A stretch of DNA of 64,000 nucleotides, taken from contig NZ_OY780957.1 of NCBI RefSeq assembly GCF_963675985.1, positions 1,318,501-1,382,500 on the forward strand, given 5' to 3'. The notes beneath the pieces were generated by a model. It saw nothing but the letters and a program-made list of their open reading frames with translations. It was not told the origin of the DNA and did no database searches. The DNA comes from an uncultured Roseibium sp. (GTDB lineage: Bacteria > Pseudomonadota > Alphaproteobacteria > Rhizobiales > Stappiaceae). Of this stretch, positions 62,419-64,000 are shown piece after piece. How positions within the stretch are numbered: position 1 is the stretch's first letter; each line of letters begins with the position of its first letter. The translations under genes were made by a program, and so were the position numbers.

Positions 62419-63852
62419 ATGGCATTTGTTGGAGACAGCCTGAAAGATCACGCCAGAGCACGCCTTAAAGAGCTTGCCCTGACCTGTGACCCGCGCTCCT
62501 GGACCTGGGCCGACCTGTTTGAAGAGGTCGAAGGTCTTGCCGGCAACCTTGTTTCTCGTATCCCCGCTGGCGGGCGGGTCGCCTTGTGCCTGACTGATCC
62601 GGCGGATCTGCTGATCGCCTTTCTTGCCGTCATCCGCCGGGGTGGGCTCGCCATGGTGTTCGATCCGGCCTGGCCGCACGCCCGCCGGTCCTGGGTCGAG
62701 CGCCAAACGGCGCCGGCTCTTGTGCTCGACGCGTCGTCTCTTGCCGACCTCCGCAGTCGAACGCCATTGGTGCCGACGAACGCACCGGACGAAACGGCAT
62801 TGTTCTACGCCGGCTTCACCTCCGGCTCGACAGGCGACCCGAAGGGCTATTGCCGAACCCACCGCTCCTGGCTGAAGAGTTTCGAATTGAGCCGGGCGGA
62901 ATTTGCCATCGGTCCGCCAAACCGGATCGTCATTCCCGGCAGCCTCGTGCATTCCCTGCATCTTTATGGGGCCGTTCACGGCCTGCATACAGGCAGCAGC
63001 GTAGTGCTGTGTCCGCGGTTTTCCCCGAAGACGCTTGCGGAGCACTTGCGGGAGGCGGACGGGACCGTCTTCTACGCCACGCCGACCCAGATCCATTATG
63101 TGGCCGAAGAACTGAGGCGGTCCGGGCCGGCGGCAACGGTCGGTCTGGTTCTTGCCAGCGGTGCGAAATGGCGTGCCGAAGACAGGCGGGCCATGGGGGC
63201 GATATTTCCCAAGGCGCGGCTGGTTGAATTCTACGGCGCCTCTGAAATGAGCTTCATTACCGTTTCGGCGCCTGAAGACCCGGTGCCGAATCGTTCCGTC
63301 GGACGTGCGGCGGCAGGCGTGTCGATCCGGATTGGAGAACCCGGTAGCTTGGCCGTGCCGCCGGGGACGATCGGGCCGATCTGGGTAAAGAGCGGCTTGC
63401 TGTTCGACCGCTATATCTGCGGCGGCGGAGATGAGGTGCATTGGAAAGACGGCTGGTTGACCGTCGGCGATCACGGCTTCCTCGATGACAGCGGTTTTCT
63501 CTATCTCGCCGGTCGGGAAAAGCGGATGATCGTCACCTCCGGCCTCAACATCTATCCCGAAGAAGTGGAGCAGGTTCTGGCCGGCCATCCTGCTGTCCGC
63601 GCAGCCGCCGTCTTCGGTCTCCCCGATTCCGTACGCGGCAGCCGGCTGGTCGCAGCCGTCGCGCCGGAACTGGATGCAGGGATCGATGAGAGCGAATTGC
63701 GTCGGCTTTGTCTCCGGGAGCTCGGTCGGTCGAGAACGCCGCGCAGCTTTCATGTGATCACCGAGTGGCCGTTGACCCCGGGTGGCAAGACCGATCTGAA
63801 GAAGCTGGAACACGATATGCTTCACGCAACAAACGCCGAGGTCGCAAAATGA
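62419..63852 (+). CDS. AMP-dependent acyl-CoA synthetase linked to bioY
   Basis: About 477 residues from ATG 62419 (MAFVGDSLKDHARARLKELAL). ANL-superfamily motifs: FYAGFTSGSTGDPKGYCRTH (P-loop A3), FYGASEMSF (A5), VGDHGFLDDSGFLYLAGREKR (A7-A8) and the catalytic Lys near the C-terminus (GGKTDLKKLE). It lies 25 bases after bioY and is coupled (ATGA) to a thiolase. Bacillus subtilis has the same order, yhfU (bioY)-yhfT (ligase)-yhfS (thiolase), suggesting a role in pimelate or biotin-related acid metabolism. Confidence 0.9.
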   Translation: MAFVGDSLKDHARARLKELALTCDPRSWTWADLFEEVEGLAGNLVSRIPAGGRVALCLTDPADLLIAFLAVIRRGGLAMVFDPAWPHARRSWVERQTAPALVLDASSLADLRSRTPLVPTNAPDETALFYAGFTSGSTGDPKGYCRTHRSWLKSFELSRAEFAIGPPNRIVIPGSLVHSLHLYGAVHGLHTGSSVVLCPRFSPKTLAEHLREADGTVFYATPTQIHYVAEELRRSGPAATVGLVLASGAKWRAEDRRAMGAIFPKARLVEFYGASEMSFITVSAPEDPVPNRSVGRAAAGVSIRIGEPGSLAVPPGTIGPIWVKSGLLFDRYICGGGDEVHWKDGWLTVGDHGFLDDSGFLYLAGREKRMIVTSGLNIYPEEVEQVLAGHPAVRAAAVFGLPDSVRGSRLVAAVAPELDAGIDESELRRLCLRELGRSRTPRSFHVITEWPLTPGGKTDLKKLEHDMLHATNAEVAK

Positions 63853-64000
63853 CCGGTAAGCCGTCCGCGGTCATTGTTGCTGCGCGCAGGACGCCAGTTG
63901 CCCCGCGAGGCGGCGCTTTCCGGCATCTGCAGGCCGACGAGCTGGCCGCTCCTGTCATCGAAGCCGTTCTGGCCGATGCGGGGCTGGCGGGAGCAGACGT
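63849..64000 (+). CDS. Thiolase-family protein (partial, 5' end)
   Basis: The first 51 codons, from an ATG overlapping the ligase stop by 4 bases. SAVIVAARRTPVAPRGGAFRHLQADELAAPVIEAVL is the N-terminal signature of acetyl-CoA acyltransferases. It runs off the right edge, so active-site cysteines are not visible. With the ligase it forms the bioY-linked ligase-thiolase pair. Confidence 0.88.
   Translation, partial: MTGKPSAVIVAARRTPVAPRGGAFRHLQADELAAPVIEAVLADAGLAGAD

Overview
The window reads as chromosome of a GC-rich, free-living alphaproteobacterium. The best fit is the Hyphomicrobiales near Stappiaceae (Labrenzia/Roseibium-like), judged from gene content and order and not from any search. 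Pointers are the RegB/RegA redox pair beside secB, the order hisB-DUF2628-hisH-hisA-hisF-hisE-coaA, a TRAP dicarboxylate system under DctB/DctD, BioMNY biotin transport, and two diheme-anchored adenylate cyclases of the Sinorhizobium CyaC type. Coding is dense on both strands. I saw no rRNA, tRNA, CRISPR array, prophage or complete insertion sequence. The only clear mobile DNA is a 265-bp transposase-less element at 54750-55014.

Layout. 1-7.5 kb: end of a MoeB/ThiF-type gene, secB, regB-regA, a secreted protein with VHL-beta and MliC-like domains, a small secreted protein and a chemoreceptor. 7.5-13.2 kb: histidine operon with coaA on the minus strand, divergent pyrF. 13.4-19.7 kb: dgt, hpd with a divergent Lrp-type regulator, DUF533, small secreted and DUF1203 genes, and a polytopic membrane protein. 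19.8-24.6 kb: GMC oxidoreductase, then a ModE-like regulator and modABC with a perfect Mo-box-like palindrome. 24.6-32.6 kb: dctB-dctD, an ECF41 sigma factor with its AhpD-like partner, and dctPQM behind a sigma-54 promoter. 32.6-36.5 kb: two divergent citrate-synthase-family genes (one carrying an N-terminal HTH), a DenD-like dehydrogenase and a GNAT.

36.5-42.6 kb: a membrane TIR-WD40 protein overlapping the GNAT gene, an isocitrate lyase/PEP mutase family enzyme, and a pentonate-type IlvD/EDD dehydratase. 43.1-49.7 kb: a peptide-type ABC transporter with an M20 deacylase. 49.8-53.2 kb: tandem paralogous redox-type adenylate cyclases. 53.4-58.8 kb: FAD oxidase, the MITE, an ArsC-like protein, an M15-like lipoprotein, a BKACE enzyme, LysR, a small basic protein and a LysE exporter. 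58.9-64 kb: a MocR regulator, then bioM-bioN-bioY followed by an acyl-CoA ligase and the start of a thiolase.

Several regulatory circuits can be read directly from the DNA: DctD with a sigma-54 promoter and an upstream palindrome; ECF41 with its TGTCACA-N16-CGTC promoter; ModE with a Mo-box-like site; the HTH-citrate synthase with a palindrome abutting its own start codon; MocR with an inverted repeat over its start; and a LysR gene whose start codon lies in a 15-bp-arm palindrome. The least conventional contents are the TIR-WD40/GNAT pair, the VHL-MliC secreted protein, the tandem heme/Fe-S cyclases and the bioY-ligase-thiolase cluster.
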